Positions 32,376-44,804 of a DNA stretch of 64,000 bases are shown here, one piece after another. This DNA is from Fagopyrum homotropicum (Eukaryota; Streptophyta; Magnoliopsida; Caryophyllales; Polygonaceae). The notes below the pieces were generated by a model. It was not told the DNA's origin. It was given only the letters and a program-made list of their open reading frames with translations, and did not search any database. A program made the translations under genes and the position numbers. Position 1 is the first letter of the stretch. Each line of letters begins with the position of its first letter. The stretch is taken from the NCBI GenBank assembly GCA_033239125.1, contig BSWB01000001.1, positions 25,447,501 to 25,511,500 on the forward strand, written 5' to 3'.

Positions 32376-33640
32376 TCAGGAGATAGTAGGGGAGCCTCCG
32401 GAGATCTTTTTATCAAGGGACAAGGTGACGTTAAAGTCCCCAACAAAGGCCCAAGGGGATCCGGAGTTAAGTAGACTAAGCGTAACAATGTAGTACGTCC
32501 CAAAGACTAGTTCGGTCTTCAAGGATGTTGTTTGCGTAGATGAAGAAGCACTCGAATAGAGTAGGGGAGGGAGTGGGGTTTGCAACGGAAGGTTTGGAGA
32601 TGAGGCAGTGAATGAGTTGATCATTGATGAAGTTTGGGTTAAGGTGAAGGGTATTGGAGTTCCACAACACCCAGATGCGGCAGTTACAAGCATAGGGGGA
32701 GTTTGAATGATGCTTCCAACTTGGAAGAAGGCGCGAGGACATGTGACTCATTCTAGTCCCCTTGATTCTGGTTTCAATGATGGCTATTACGTCAAGATTA
32801 TGATGCTTGACAATATCCATGATAGCTCTTCTTTTTTTGGGTGGTTTAGTCCCCTAATGTTCCAAGCGTAAAGGTTGAGATTCATTGGGGGGCGATGGTG
32901 GAACTAGGGTCATCCTTGATGACTGACGAGGATAGGGTAGGGGATCGGGGAGGGAGAAAGGGGATGGGGTCTCAGGGAGCGCAAGAGAGAATGTTTAGTC
33001 CTTGGGAAGGGGATTTGAAGAGGAAGAGCTAGGAGCAGGATTATCCGAAGGTAAGGGGGGGGGGAGGGTAGAGTCGCAATTGAAGAGAGCTCATTAGAGA
33101 GGTGAGCATGCGTGGAGGGGATCAACGACAGAGTGGAGGGTTTGGAAGTAGGGCTTAAAATCATTATGGATCAACGACAGAGCGGAGGGTTTGGAAGTAG
33201 GGCTTAAAATCATTATGGGGCCAAGGGCTTAAAATCATTATGGATGCGAAGAGAGGCATTGGTGTGGGTAGAAGTGGTTTAAGGTAGGATCTTTGAAGCG
33301 ATATGGGCCAAGGGCTTTCTTTGCCAAGGGCTTTGGGGGACCTTCAGTCCTACATTGGTGACCAAACACCATGCATGTAAGGCAATGAACCGGTAACCGG
33401 TCATACGTGACTCTTTGAGGCTCCATCGGGGCTATTAAGAAAGATTTCCCTAATCACAGAAGCTTTGACGTCCACCAAGATTCTAGCAAAACCGAGTCTA
33501 TCCTGGTTTGCGGAGCATGAGTTGGTGAGAATGGGGTACTGATGGTCAGTCCGATATTTGCAAGCATACGGGGAGACCAAAACCTATAGTTGAGGTCATG
33601 GAAAGATGCCCAAACAGAATGGACGAGAGACTGGAATAAT
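32376..33640 (-). pseudogene. L1-type LINE fragment (ORF1 zinc knuckle and ORF2 endonuclease), copy 1
   Basis: Minus strand, 5' to 3'. First is a DUF4283-like part with FWSPRMLANIGLTIS (33454-33640), then a zinc-knuckle region reading VTYDRLPVHCLTCMVFGHQC (33238-33426). A Ser/Pro-rich stretch (32910-33164) follows. The start of an AP-type endonuclease comes next (NLDVIAIIETRIKGTRMS, 32476-32820), then SPWAFVGDFNVTLSLDKKIS (32376-32693) in another frame. This is the plant L1 layout. Frameshifts separate the pieces, and RT and the 3' end with poly-A are absent. A solo LTR abuts it at 33641. Copy 2: 49960-51216. Confidence 0.85.
33110..33245. repeat. Short tandem duplication within the LINE fragment
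   Basis: Two to three partial copies of a unit containing gatcaacgacagagcggagg and gggcttaaaatcattatgg. Also present in copy 2 (50698-50823). Confidence 0.8.
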
Positions 33641-35514
33641 TGTTCGCTCCAAACGGTGTGTGCAAGCTTTAAATTTATAACCCTAGACTTAAGCTTAAAA
33701 CAAGGATGCGAACCCGCAGTGTACGGGTCAATCGTAGTAAAAGCAAGAAAATTCCAGGGGTCGATCACAGGGACTCGGTGAAACAGAGTCAATACGGTGT
33801 GCTTATGTCAATACTAACCACAAGAGCGATTAACACAATCAAAGATGAATAAGAAGTCAATAAAGCAAACATGCAATTCTAGGGATTAAAGCATCTAGTT
33901 GTGGTTCCAACTCAAGATCTATAGATAAGCGGACAAAGCTGAGATTTTTGCGTGGGGAAGGTGTTTCTAAAGTGGAGTAGATCACCGGGTAAGTCTCACT
34001 ACACACTAATCCAAAACCGTAACTCCTATTACCGGGTAAGTCTCAAGGAATTAAGATAAAGAACTATAACCTCAAACTAACACACCATCTAAGGGAATAG
34101 AATCAACCTTTACCGGGTAAGTCTCAGGTTAACTCACAAAGATGGGATGGAAGCACACTCAAACCCCAATAAAGGATAAACCTTTATTACCTACACTTAT
34201 GATCGTTGGTACACAAACTAAGGAATTACCGGGTAAGTCTTATCCTAAGCTTGCTTTGAACCAGGAAAGGTGTAATAAGAATAGGATTTGGCAAACTCTA
34301 ACACTTAACTCTCAGTTATGGATCAGATAAGTCACCTCGGTCAGCCAGTTTCCACCCCGGCCGAGATGTTCATCGACTGAACGAGATGCTTAGGGTTAAG
34401 GTTAAAAACTCGAACTTTCAGGATCCTACTGGAATCTAAGATTATTCTATCATTGTTTTTCCCACAACCTTCAGCCAATCACCCTAGAATCACACAAGGA
34501 AATTAGCCACTCATCATCATGAAAGTATTAATCAAATATATGGGAAGAAGGTGAATATTTGAACAACGAAGAATTTAATGAAAAGACTTCAATAACTGAA
34601 TCAAATATCACAACAAAGTGTTCCTTGGATAGCAATCCAAAAAGACAAGACAATCAATGAGGGAATTGAAGACAATCTTACAAAACCCTCCAAAAAGCTA
34701 TAAAAGGTATAGACTTCAATCTTCCTTCAACCTTCAAAAAGGTTCTTCAACTCTCTCCCAAATTAGGGTATGCGGCTGCTGCGTCTTTTTCGGTGTAGGC
34801 GGATGTTCGTGTATGCGGGGTTGTTGTGATCCGAAGATGGGTGAATTGTAGAAAATCCAACCCTTTATATAGGAGAATTATCTTCCAAAGATAAAATATC
34901 TTAAAAAGATAATTTCCTATAAAATATATCCATATCTCCTAAAATAAATATCTTTCTAAGATAATTTTATAGGAAATATCTTAAAAGATAATTTCCTAAT
35001 AAAATATATCTTATCTCCAAAATAGATCTCCTAAATATATGATCTTCCTTCCAGAAATCTAGCCCAAAAATATAAGATCTCTCCTTCCAAAAATAAAAGA
35101 TCTCAGCCAAGAATAAAATATATCCCGCCGCGTCAGGATATTCGCCTCGGTCGAGACGCTCTCGTAGATCACCTCGGTCGAGGTGAATCTGTGGTCAACC
35201 GAGGTGACTCACAACTGAATGTGAAATCTCTCAAAACTGGTCCAAAGTGAATCTTTAATCCATGGCTATGCTTCCTGGATGGTTCCTTATGTCCCTCAAT
35301 GTAGCTCCAATGACTCCATAGCTCCTTTTGCTCCTTTTTTATGCAAAACGTGCCATTTTACCTACGATTACAACAAAACTAGGTGTAGACCTCGATTCCC
35401 GCAAAGGTAGATGAAATGGTAATATAATCACATAATATACATACAAACATGCAGATTATGAAAGATAAAACGTCCAAACAAACCCTAAAATATAGACTAT
35501 AATTCATGCTATCA
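33641..35514 (-). mobile_element. Solo LTR of the TGATAGCATG family (family E)
   Basis: 1,874 bp; plus reads TGTTCGCTCC...CATGCTATCA, minus reads TGATAGCATG...GAGCGAACA. Flanked by ataat (33636-33640 and 35515-35519); the empty site is at 51212-51216. In minus sense it has a TATA box (CCTATATAAAGG, 34861-34872). Nearer the end are several AGACTTACCCGGTA blocks (33980-34240) and the GATCGACCCC and GACCCGTACACTGCGGG region (33700-33765). The latter resembles the conserved LTR ends of Athila/Tat-lineage gypsy elements. The 112-codon frame at 33454-33792 runs from this LTR into the LINE and is not a gene. Confidence 0.9.
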
Positions 35515-35519
35515 ATAAT

Positions 35520-36454
35520 CAATCCGATTTGAATATAATATATATTATTTTGATTTGTTTTTCAAAGTAAGCATAATATCAATCCAATTTAAACACAAAA
35601 CAAGAGAGCGTCCCGCGTGGACATTAGGCTATTACTCATGTAGTCATGTACACGAGTAAACTGAGTTTTTTAGGCAAAAATGAATATCACATTCTCATTC
35701 TCACCCATACATTTTCGAAGTTCTACAACCCTTATTATCACTTCTTATTATTGAGACGTGTCATTTTTCAGCAAATATCGCCACATATATAATTATAACG
35801 TGGTTTTATCAAAAAAAAACTATAGTATAATTTTAAACCTAAATCATCCCTACTAATTATAATCACATCTGGTTTTATTTTTAATTTTCTATTCCAAATC
35901 CCACGTATACCAACTCAAACTATTTTTATGAGTTTTTTATTTATTAAAATCAAATTATAGTAATTATTAATAAGGTCATAGTAAAAACGTTATCTCCACT
36001 TTTTTTACTTATAAATATCAATTAATGTTTTTTCAATTTTTCATCGACTATAACTAATAATTCGAATTTTTATTAATCGAAATATTTCTGATTTAGAAAG
36101 AAATAATTTGTATTGTAACATATTCTAAATATTATATAAAAATCCGCATAAGATATGGGTAAGGAATTAATTACTTAGATAAACGAGATAATATAATTTG
36201 TTATTAAGGAAATCAATCACGAAAGTATACTTGAAGAACATAATCTCAGTAATTTTTAAAAGAGAACAAACTAAAATGAATTATAATAGAATAATACTTT
36301 AAAAAATTTCAATCTATTGAATAAATTACTTTTAAAGCTGACTTTAGAAAAACGGTCAACAGTGTAAAAATTTCAACTGGAAAATTGGTCGAACAGTTAT
36401 CGGGCAATGTCCGAGAGAGCGCGCTTATTCTTCTTCTTCTTCTCTTAATAAGAA
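35520..36454. other. AT-rich monomer filler upstream of the palindrome, copy 2 side
   Basis: Non-coding, AT-rich, no recognisable gene. Equivalent to 51217-51446 plus 54333-55055. It ends in a CTT microsatellite (36430-36443), which is longer in copy 3. The site cttct near 35743 is the unoccupied counterpart of the solo LTR at 51447. Confidence 0.6.
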
Positions 36455-36483
36455 AGTATTTGAAATAAGCAGTTGGCAGGAAT

Positions 36484-36906
36484 TTGTTGTGTGTTGAAAC
36501 CCTACTTTCTCTCTTCTCTAAGATCTGTTGTTGTCTCTCTCTGGTAAACAGCGATGTATATGCTAAGTTTTACGTTCACGGTGACGCTCGAGCCTGCGAT
36601 ATGTTCCTTAAAAGCCTGGAGGCGATGCATGCGATGCATTCATGGGCGTCGATGATCGTGTATAACCGAGATAAAATCATGATAGTTACTACGAATGAAG
36701 ATATGACAGTACACGCATCGCTCAGAATGGAGGATTCTGGTGTTAATTCTTCTGCAACCGATGACGGCGCCATTCAAGTCCATCTACATTCTTGGACTCG
36801 GAGTCTTCGTCCTGCAGTCATTCATCAGATGGAGAGATCGATCCGGATTTACAAGAATGATAATTCCCCAAATCTTTTCTGCTTTGCCAGCAACGCGGAT
36901 CTCTAG
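36484..36906 (+). pseudogene. Forward arm coding remnant, copy 2 (unrecognised)
   Basis: A 140-codon frame whose last part reads MIVYNRDKIMIVTTNEDMTV, then AIQVHLHSWTRSL, ending NDNSPNLFCF. The copy 3 counterpart (55147-55503) starts at ATGTATATGC after a leader and stays in frame. Here the sequence gcgatatg lacks one base of gcgtatatg, so the 5' part is frameshifted. A stop comes soon after a splice-like ggtatg. The predicted fold would be mixed alpha/beta. I do not recognise the family and assign no function. Confidence 0.45.
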
Positions 36907-37361
36907 CTTTCCCTGTTGGTATGATTAATATTCCCAGGGATTTGATGATTTTGAATGTGAGGAATCTTGAATTGTGTTTGTAGGAGATGATAATTCACCG
37001 ATTGATTTGGGTAAAGCAATGTTTATGTTAGTATCTTTTGTTCCTAGTAAACAAATTCAAGCTTAATAGAATTGGTTAAGAAATGGCAGTACACTAATCT
37101 ATTGATTATGTTTATGTTAGTATCTTACGATCATTAATCTATTGATTATGCCTAATAGAATTGGTTAAGAAATGGCAGTACACTAACATAAATCAAGAAC
37201 CCTCAGAAGAGATTTGTTTACTAGGAACAAAAGATACTAACATAAACATTGCTTTACCCAAATCAATCGATGAATTATCATCTCCTACAAACACAATTCA
37301 AGAACCCTCACATTCAAAATCATCAAATCCCCGGGAATATTAATCATACGAACATGGAAAG

Positions 37362-37770
37362 TTAGAGATGCGCGTTACTGACAAAGCAGAAAAGATTTGG
37401 GGAATTATCATTCTTGTAAATCCGGATCGATGCCTCCATCTGATGAATGACTGCATGACGGAGACTCCGAGTCCAAGAATGTAGATGGACTTGAATGGCG
37501 CTGTCATCAGTTACAGAAGAATCAACAGCAGAAGCCTCCATTCTGAGCGATGCGTGTACTGTCATATATTCATTTGTAGTAACTATCATGATTTTATCTC
37601 GGTTATACACGATCATCGACACCCACGTATGCAACGCATGCATCCCTCTAGGCTTTTAAGGAACATATACGCAGGCTCGAGCGTCACCGTGAACGTAAAA
37701 CTTAGCATATACATCGCTGCTTACCAGAGAGAGACAACAATAGATCTTAGAGAAGAGAGGGAAAGTAGGG
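37362..37770 (-). pseudogene. Inverted arm coding remnant, copy 2
   Basis: A minus 93-codon frame (37362-37643), nearly the same protein as the forward arm apart from changes such as Asp-to-Tyr after TTNE. It begins at an internal ATG because a one-base loss near 37650 breaks the frame with the original start. The plus 133-codon frame at 37485-37886 is its antisense shadow. Confidence 0.5.
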
Positions 37771-37815
37771 TTTCAACACACTGCAAATTCCAACCAACTG
37801 CTTATTTCAAATTTC

Positions 37816-38533
37816 AACTCAAAAACATTGCGTGCATGTTGCTATCATGTTTCCATTTCATATATGCTTATGGCTACAACACATAACTACTCAAGTCGAA
37901 CTTTTTGCATTGGAGTCTGCTCACCTGTCAATGTGTTTACAAATAGTTAGTCGCCTATTACAATTTGTTCACTAAAACTGATGTTAATTGCTTCGGATCA
38001 TTTATTAAGATTTTGTGAGATCATTAGATATCTTAGGATATATTGAATTTAATTTTGGAAGATTTTAGTAAAAATAAAATAAAAATGTGTGCAAGGAAAA
38101 AATAAATATGAGTTAATAAAAAAATATATAATTATTATATAATTAAAAATAAGCAAATGTACAATGTTGAAGAGTACGATCATCTTTGTTTCAAAACGGT
38201 TTAAATTGTAATCAAAGTAGTTATTTACGTTAGGAATCGGTAAATATAAATATAATACGTAAAAAAAATTTGATCGTTATCTAGAAAAATAATAACGTAC
38301 AAAAATTTTATCGTTATTTGGAATAAAATAATTACGTACAAAAATTGGAAAGTTTTATAAGGTAAAAATAAATCCTATCAAATCCAAAAAGGTTTTATTG
38401 TTATCAAGGAAAACGAAAGTTTTTTTAATTATCAAGAATAAAATAATTAATAACGTAAAAAAATTGGAAACAAAGAAAAGTATTATTATGTAAAAAAATT
38501 TGATTGCTATCTGGACTAAAAGAATAACGTTAA
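37816..38533. other. AT-rich monomer filler, copy 2
   Basis: Same non-coding sequence as 3781-4495. No gene. Its last five bases (gttaa, 38529-38533) are the target duplication of the following solo LTR. Confidence 0.6.
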
Positions 38534-41489
38534 TGTAACACCCCAAATTTTACAACTCGGGGAGTTACTGGTTAGGACCGCACAGTGGGTCCCGACCTTA
38601 GTTTGATAACAACTTAACAAGATCTTGCAACAAGGCACAGATAAGGAAAATCAGAAATCATAAAATAAATCTTAACAATGTATGAATGTGACCAGAACAA
38701 TTGACAGCCGGAAACATAAGATAACAAAGTACAGAAAGAAAGAAAAGAACCCAGGTCCAACTGAAAATCCCACAAATAAAGAAACTGCATCACATCCTAA
38801 AAGTACGACACCCCGGCTGACCACTACCATCCGGATCACTCGGCATCTGCTCTAACCTGTGGTAAATCTACACAACATAACAACCGTTAGCTAACTATCC
38901 AAATATAAGTAAAATAACAACAGCACAAACACACGCAGAAAAATTATAAACAAACATCATGCTGGCACTCAACCGTTTATTATCTATTATTTATGTGATT
39001 CATCTTATTCAGTTTTACAGTTGTGGCACGAGAGCTATTAACAGCTCTCGCCTCCGTTCCTTATCCAACTGGGTGTAGGTCTAGCTGACCTCCGCCGGTA
39101 GCATCACTACAAACCGAGTATGGACTAGTCCCTAAAGAAACCCCAGCGCCCTCAATCAAACTGAGCAGAGTGCCACCACCCGTTACTCTTAGGCCAAGTA
39201 TAGGTCGGTAAATATCTATCACAACCTATATCTCTAAACATTTAATCACACACCACTATCATCATTCATGCTCATATTCAGAAGTCAGCTAAGTAAGCCC
39301 AAAGGACTTACTTGTTATAAAGCTCGACTCTCTGTAAACCAAACTCGCTCTGTAAACTGTAGCAACTCAGTTGCCTGCCAAAGGAGATAAGTGCATTAGC
39401 ACACTCCAACAAAATTAGAAGTCTAAGACTTCTAAGATAGAAGATCGTAATAGGACATAACTAATTACAGCTCTAATTTATGGAAAAATGACCATTTTAC
39501 CCTTAGTCCCGAGACTTCCAAATTTTCCGAAATTCATGTCTAAAATCCTATTTGAGACTCTAAAGTCATATTCGAACTCCTAAAGTTTAGTTTGGTTACA
39601 AACTGTCACTTTTCTTATTTCCCTATTTTCCAAAAGGTCGTAAAGGTCTAACTTCGGTTTCAAATATAAAATTCGTAAAAGCTTATAAAAATTTTGAAAT
39701 AATTCTCTAGATCATCTATGATGTTCCATCTAACCTTAGGAAAAAGAATTTCTCAAAACTGTTCATCCATTATTTTTATAAAAATTCTCAAAGTTGGCTA
39801 CTCCACTTACAATCTCTATACTTAGCCAAAATTCCCATGTTTACAAAACTGCTTAACTACCCGACTTTGGGAGCTTATAACTTTTAATCCGACCGTTCAT
39901 TTCTTCTCAATTTTAATATAGTAAACTACATATATCTACCTATCACCTATTAAAATTTCAACGGTGGATCATCATTCAAACTCTCAAACATTGGTTTCCA
40001 AGATTGCCCGTTTCTAACTTCAAAACTGAAGCAAACCAACATATATCCAGCAGTTCATTATTTCTGTCTTTTGATTCCCTCTGTCAGCAGCAACCACTAA
40101 TTAATTGATCTACAAGTCATGCGTTCGAAACCCACTGCACTAACAAGCTCCGATCAAGTCCTATGAAACAAAACTCTACACTCTATATACACGTTGCATT
40201 TAAAACAGAAACAGGAGCAAGGGGAAGGGGTCTAATACCGGACTGAGATTATACTTGGCTCGATCTACTGCTGTTCCAGAACGACTCTAGTTCGTCTCTT
40301 CTGTACAAAAGGGGAGGCCGGGTTAGGATTACAAGTAGAAACGGAAAAGTGAACCAAGACGGTTGCTTACGCAGAGGGAGATTTGTAGCCGATGGAAGTC
40401 TAGTCTTTCGAGGAGATGTGGAGCTGCTTGACGTCTAGACGACTGGAGGGCTGAGTACTTGTCGTTGGCTAGGTTGTGCAACAGAAGACTGGATCGGTTC
40501 CTTGCTGGCTGGACAGTGATCCTTCGTCCGGGTTAAGGAGAGCAAGGGTGTTACGTGCAAAAGGTTGTTTTGTGCAGAAGCGCTGAGTGCAGAGGGTGGA
40601 ACGTTGCTGGCGTCAAGTCTGCACTGGCTGGAACGTGAAGGAGAGTACGTTGCTGATGGAGATTTCGGTCAGCAGGAGAGGAAAGTGTGGCTTCTGTAAG
40701 TGAACGTGGACGTGAAATGGAAGGAAGGTGAGAGCTGCACAGCGTGATTCTAGGAGCGTTTTATGGCAAGTGAATCGGCTCTCTCTCACTGCATTTATTC
40801 ACCCATTGAATCTGATACATCACAGCTGGGCTGGCTGCTGAATCCTGGGTTGCGCACTGGGCTGAAGACCGGATGCTGGGGCTGGAAGGCTGGACGCTGG
40901 GCTGGAGAGATAGAGCAACAGATGGGCTGAAGCTGTGGATCCAAGGTGCTGAAGCTGGGCTGCGGACAAGCTGCTGAAGCTGGCGAGTTTCTGGGCTGGG
41001 CAAGCTGCTGGCGGGCTTCTGGCTGGGCAAGCTGCTGCTGGACAGTCGCAAGGGAACACTGACGCTGGGCTGTCGCAGCCTGTCTGGGCTTGTCACAGAC
41101 TTGTCACAGCCTTGTATGGCCTTGTCACAGACTCGTCACAGCCTTGTCTGAGCCTTGTCTGGCCTTGTCACAGCTTCGTCACAGCCTTGTCTGGCCTTGT
41201 CACAGCTTCGTCACAGACTTGTCTGGGCCTTGTCACAGCTTCGTTACAGACTTGTCCGGGCCTTGTCATATTCTAAATTAGGGTTTGGGGCTAAACTTAT
41301 TATTTTATGTGAAGGTAAGCTACATAAAATGATAAACTTTTAAGAGATTCTATCATTTTATGTGAAGGAAATCTACATAAAATGATAAATTTTATAATAA
41401 TGTGTATAACTAAGTAGACGGATATGGATCAACTGATCGAGATCGGGTTTGTTACAGAAATAAACGGAATAAAAATTTCGGATATTACA
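38534..41489 (-). mobile_element. Solo LTR (family C), minus
   Basis: 2,956 bp, plus reads TGTAACACCCC...GGATATTACA, flanked by gttaa (38529-38533 and 41490-41494); empty sites lie at 4480-4490 and 57124-57132. In element sense: two U3 inverted pairs (41299-41390), a TGACAAGGC-type minisatellite (41075-41275), and a GC-rich leader (40200-41070). Then come hairpin i (39416-39434), hairpin ii (near 39292-39312), and a predicted intron at 38857-39311 (455 nt). Frames in 40761-41343 come from the leader and minisatellite and are not genes. Confidence 0.93.
41075..41275 (-). repeat. Minisatellite in the family C LTR
   Basis: Plus reads about a dozen copies of ttgtcacag(c/a) with cttgtctggcc or cttcg spacers. 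The plus frame at 41090-41281 (Ser/Leu/Cys/His repeats) is an artefact of it. Confidence 0.88.
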
Positions 41490-41494
41490 GTTAA

Positions 41495-42844
41495 AAGGTT
41501 GGAAAATTTAATAACATAAAAATAAATCCGAATAAATTATAGATTTTGAACGGTGCCCGAAAAGCATTACAAAGGGAAAATATAATAGATTAATAACGTT
41601 AAAAATTCGTAAAACTTAATAACGGAATATTTGATTGTTTTCAAGAATAAATTAGTAACGTAACAAAAACTAATTAAAGTAGAATTTGATCGATTATCAA
41701 GAATAAATGACAGATTTTGAATGGTACATGGATGACGTTAAAAAGTCGGAAACATGAATAAATTAATAAAGTTAACTTGGAACCGTGAATAAATTTATAC
41801 CGTTAAAGAACTACTATCCACAAACAATTTGATCATTGAATATCCGAATAAAATTGGTGAGAGACGGTACTTTGAATACGGCAGATCTAGGAGTGACGAG
41901 AGAGAAAGAGTCTCTGGTCAGTGCCAGAGTCACCAGCTTGGACGAGCTTCCTGATCGCAATCGATGCGTGAAAGTTACAACAGAAGAAAAAATTAGTAAT
42001 TCTATACTACCAAATCCTTTGGGATTACGTATATATAAAAATGAGAAGGAAATAATTAGAAGCGTACTATATAAGCTTATTAAATAAATAATATATAAAT
42101 TATTTCAACATATATTTAAATGGGCTGAAATTAAGGAAGGAAGTTGGAGTAATTAGATAATTGTGTTAATAAAAAACTGTCAAATATTGAAAAATCGTTT
42201 TTAAAAAAATGGAAATTGTATAAGGAAGATTCTGCAAATTTTATTATACTTCCTATCAACCGTAAAAGTGAAGCAATTCTCTCTCTTCCTCACATCGAAT
42301 CCATTGAAATCGTCATCTTCAACATTTCTTCAATAATTGTCGTCGTCGTTCTCTAAATCTCTTTAACTGCTTCTATCGTCTTTTTAAAGCGTCGGAATCG
42401 TTTCCATAATTGCGCCTACGGAGATTAACATCACCCAAAATTCTGCAAATCTTTTCTGTAGTATACGGTTACAAACAAAGATGACATTCCTGGTACATAA
42501 AAAAACATAAAAATTAAGGTACAAGAAATACAGTTAATAGATACATAATTATGTCCAACACAATTTAAACATATATGTTCACGTATTACATATACATATG
42601 TATTAATAATCAACATGTAAAATGTACACAAAACACAATGTTTTAGGTACAACAAATGCACTAGTGAAAGAAATCATATATTTTATGTACATAATATGTA
42701 CAAGCGTTTACATATATCATACACACAAAACACCGAATATCATATACAAGAAATATTATATTTATATACATAATATATACAAACGAAACATACCGATGCA
42801 CTAGGGCAAGGTAAACTGAATGCATATTGTACAGAAATGACAAT
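41495..42844. other. Monomer filler, copy 2, with intact empty sites
   Basis: Equivalent to 4490-9057 without the MULE and foldback. It includes the 83-codon frame 41836-42087 (also 7001-7252), the pyrimidine-rich stretch 42270-42370, and AT-rich sequence. The bases acaat at 42840-42844 are the unoccupied target of the 12.8-kb gypsy element. Confidence 0.6.
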
Positions 42845-43783
42845 AATCAACCATGTATAAGTACATAAGCATAAACTGAAGACATAATCAAATATATGGA
42901 AAAGGAATCATTATTCAAACAAGAGAACTTAAACATAAAGATCTCAATAACTCAAACAATCAATCAAGCAAACAAACAGTATGTGTTCCTCAATCACAAT
43001 GAGTAAAGATAACAAAACCAAAAGCCAAACTAAAAAGATCTTACAAACCCTTCAAAAGCCAACTTCAACTTGATTCCTTACTTCCTTGAACTTCAACCTT
43101 CAAAACTTCCTTCAATCTTCCTTCAAAACTCTCTCCAAAAATCCTCAAAAAATCATTGATACGAAGATTGGATGGTGAAAAGAGGATGGCTGAATTGTGG
43201 AAAATCTAACCCTTTATATAGGAGAATTATCTTCCAAAGATAATAATATCTTAAAAAGATAATTTCCTATAAAATATATCTTATCTCTAAAATAGATATC
43301 CTAAATATATGATCTTCCTTCCAGAAATCCAGCCCAAAAATATAAGATCTCTTCCTTCCAAAAATAAAATATCTCAGCCAAATAAAATATATCTCACCGC
43401 GCCAGGCTGTTCACCTCGGTCGGCACGCTCCTCAAGATCACCTCGGTCGAGGTGACATTGTAGCTGCCGGATGTGAATCTCTGCTGAATGTAAAATCTCT
43501 TAAATCTGGTTCAAAGTAAATCTTCTTCGTTAATTCCATGCTTCCTGACTTCTCTTTTAAGCTCCAGAATGTAGCTCCTATGACTCATTTGCTCCTTAGC
43601 TCCATTTCTATCCAAAATGTGCCGATTTACCTACGATTACAACGAAACTTGGTGTAGACCTCAATTCTCGTAAATGTAGATGAAACAACAATATAATCAT
43701 ATAATATACATCCAAACATGCAAATTATTGAAGATAAAAAGTCTAAACAAGTCCCAAAATATAGACCATAATACATGCTATCA
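42845..43783 (-). mobile_element. Truncated family E LTR, copy 2
   Basis: Counterpart of 21869-22807 with 11 substitutions and no length change. TATA box on minus at about 43210-43221. Confidence 0.75.
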
Positions 43784-44804
43784 TGAACCTTCTTTTGGTG
43801 AGTTGCGATCCTTTCTTCTTTCTTCGTTCCTTCCTATGGTTTTGTTAGTCCTTGATGACCCTTGTTGTCCTGTAAGACTGAGGCTGAGACCTTAGCTTGG
43901 GTTTAGATCTCTTAGAGATCATGGAGACTAGAAGTGATAGACTTCTATCATTCACTCGGTTCTTGATTCTTTATGCCTTGTTTGAGTAGGCTCTTTTTCC
44001 TTCATTCCCGCGGGAATCTGAGTTGTGTTGTGCTTAGCTGAGTTGTCTTGAGAGAGGTAAGTCCCTTGGACTTACTTAGCTTCATTCCGGGTTTTGGTTT
44101 GAGTGTTTTGGCTTGTTTGCGTTGTTGTTATTGCTATAACGGATAACTGGATAGTAGGATTCACCTTTCTTTACGTAATTGGCCCAAGTGCGTTATAACC
44201 GGGTTGTTACTACTTGCTCAATTCAAAAAGGGGAATCTGAGAGGTAGTCTTGCGTCCAGTCCAAAAGGTGACGAAGGGAGGAGTCCGCTCTATTCTTGTT
44301 GGTGAAAGAGGACAGAGGTGAGGTCGCGGTGATTCTCGTGTATCAACATAAGTTGAATTAGTAATGGACGACTTAATGAAAGATAATGATGGGATTTGTG
44401 TGCGAGCATGCTTACATGTTTTCCTTTACCTTTTGTGTGTTTGTTCCTTTACGCTCTTTCTGATATCTAGAATGTGAGGTAACGGCTTATGCTGTGTTTT
44501 AGGTGTCTTGTAAGATATAGGTACTACTGAGTGATCCGGATGGTGTGGTCAGCCAGAGTACCCGTACATTATAGGACAGGATCGGGTTTTCAGTTTTGTT
44601 GTTATTCTTTCCCTTTTGTTTTGAACTCGGCTGCGAGTCTTTGCCGTTTTGTTTGTTTAAACCTTTGGATCTTGTATGAGTTTTGGTTTTCATTTACTTG
44701 TGCCTTGTTGTAAGATCCATTTGTCGTTGCTACTCTGAGGGTCGAGACCCATTGTGTTGTCCTAGCCCGTAACGCTTTGAGTTCCCAAAACTCGGGGTGT
44801 TACA
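43784..44804 (+). mobile_element. 3' part of family D LTR, copy 2
   Basis: Counterpart of 22808-23828, also ending GGGGTGTTACA, with hairpin i, hairpin ii and intron boundaries conserved at an offset of 20,976. Frames 44499-44713 are shadows. Confidence 0.75.

Larger units (their letters stand above)
3331..37382. repeat. Tandem array monomer, copy 1 (with insertions)
   Basis: The sequence starting aaagcagaaaagattt at 3331 recurs at 37383 and 55980. Copy 1 spans 34,052 bp. Subtracting copy-specific insertions with one target duplication each (2,177 + 1,030 + 12,811 + 3,395 + 1,879 bp) leaves 12,760 bp. The phase chosen here is arbitrary. The forward palindrome arm that belongs just left of 3331 is absent and the CACTA end sits there instead. 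Similarity to copy 2 is about 98.8% over 21869-22807 (11 substitutions counted by eye). Confidence 0.9.
36455..37815. repeat. 1.36-kb imperfect palindrome: inverted duplication of a gene 5' end (first complete one)
   Basis: The left arm runs from atttgaaataagcagttggc (about 36458) through leader aaaccctactttctc, coding-like sequence, and gggatttgatgattttgaat. The right arm is its inverse, ending near 37815. The centre lies near 37130, where aatagaattggttaagaaat is also repeated directly (37065 and 37152). Arms differ by scattered substitutions and single-base indels, clearly more than the monomers differ from each other, so the inversion predates the tandem duplication. Transcription through it would give a long hairpin RNA. 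Confidence 0.88.

Noticed and set aside
35515..35519. Solo LTR at 33641 marking the true tandem duplication breakpoint
   Set aside because: Its ataat duplication and the uninterrupted sequence at 51205-51225 show an ordinary insertion inside continuous monomer sequence; the original breakpoint cannot be placed.
41090..41343. Regular short repeats resembling a CRISPR array or a repeat protein
   Set aside because: Plant LTR minisatellite with degenerate units and no unique spacers; the open frame is a by-product.
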